Shown here: positions 63,763-64,000 of the stretch, piece by piece | How the letters are laid out: each line of letters starts with the position of its first letter | Position numbering within the stretch: the first letter of the stretch is position 1 | DNA from: Legionella sheltonii | Lineage (GTDB): Bacteria; Pseudomonadota; Gammaproteobacteria; Legionellales; Legionellaceae | Assembly: GCF_026191355.1 (NCBI RefSeq) | Contig: NZ_JAPHOQ010000009.1 | Location: 62,001 to 126,000, forward strand | Length of the DNA stretch: 64,000 nucleotides | Direction: 5' to 3' | The notes under the pieces: model-generated | What the model saw: only the letters and a program-made list of their open reading frames with translations | The model's database searches: none | What the model was told of the DNA's origin: nothing | Made by a program: the position numbers and the translations under genes

Positions 63763-64000
63763 TCATGAAGCGACTAAACGGTGCTGCATGAGGGTAGTCA
63801 TTATTAAGTCACTGACATCAATAGCATTGGTCTTATGATAAATCGTATTACAGGTAGTAATGTGGACTCCTTCCATTTTCGATAAAATCGCATAGGCATC
63901 TTCTGAAAAAAGAGCATGCACGCCAATACAGTGAATTGATGTATAGCCTATTTTTTGCAACTGTTTTACCGCTGCGACCATAGTCCTCGCTGTTGAAATG
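63763..64000 (-). CDS. 3' end of a ribose-phosphate pyrophosphokinase-like gene (cut by window edge)
   Basis: About 78 C-terminal residues of a PRPP-synthetase-like protein (MVAAVKQLQKIG, then GVHALFSEDA and NTIYH). The frame is open to the window edge, so the gene continues beyond it. The family is probable from the C-terminal pattern only. Confidence 0.65.
   Translation of the reverse strand, partial: ISTARTMVAAVKQLQKIGYTSIHCIGVHALFSEDAYAILSKMEGVHITTCNTIYHKTNAIDVSDLIMTTLMQHRLVAS

Noticed and set aside
1..64000. CRISPR array, rRNA or tRNA genes
   Set aside because: No regularly spaced repeats, and no rRNA or tRNA-like sequence was recognised.

Overview
The window reads as accessory DNA of a gammaproteobacterium, most likely a Legionella species. 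The evidence is the low G+C content, an F-type transfer region with Legionella-like gene content, Sel1-repeat and PHB-cycle genes, and many insertion sequences. It could be a conjugative plasmid or an integrated conjugative element. No replication or partition gene, rRNA, tRNA or CRISPR array is visible, so the two cannot be separated from this window alone.

Positions 1-21,500 hold the distal two thirds of an F-type type IV secretion/transfer operon on the + strand: traB (3' end), traV, traC, trbI, traW, traU, trbC, traN, traF, trbB-like, traH, traG, a membrane-protein gene in the traS position, traD and traI. Most junctions overlap by 4-14 nt, which implies translational coupling. TraI carries an extra C-terminal primase-like Toprim region.

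Positions 21,500-32,350 hold the oriT neighbourhood, heavily damaged by transposition. A TraM-like gene diverges from an intergenic region with an F-like nic motif. Around it lie two identical IS256-family copies (inverted), one IS21-family element and two identical IS4-family copies (inverted). Target-site duplications were found for all five. Removing the elements on paper restores four small genes that are now split or altered: 140, 103, 212 and 93 codons.

Positions 32,350-46,400 hold plasmid or island cargo: a DUF932 gene facing a small gene from duplicated promoters, a HigBA-like toxin-antitoxin pair, an SF2 helicase with a nuclease-like C-terminus plus a partner gene, and an IS3-family element. 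Then come a tyrosine recombinase and a YhcG/DUF1016 nuclease gene bracketed by strong inverted repeats, a DinJ/YafQ module whose toxin has a nonsense codon, and a second tyrosine recombinase coupled to a WGR-domain gene.

Positions 47,100-64,000 are a metabolic and metal-resistance block, mostly on the - strand: PHB-type reductase, cold-shock protein, Sel1 protein, and an operon with remnants of pta, then ackA, fabI, a DUF2933 protein, an isoprenylcysteine-methyltransferase-like protein, an outer-membrane protein and a DUF4156 lipoprotein. fabI is split by a third identical IS4-family copy. Further right are an IS5-family element, a truncated CzcC-like gene, a DUF3141 hydrolase, a CopA-CopB fusion, a DUF2231 membrane protein, a Gly/His-rich lipoprotein and the end of a PRPP-synthetase-like gene.
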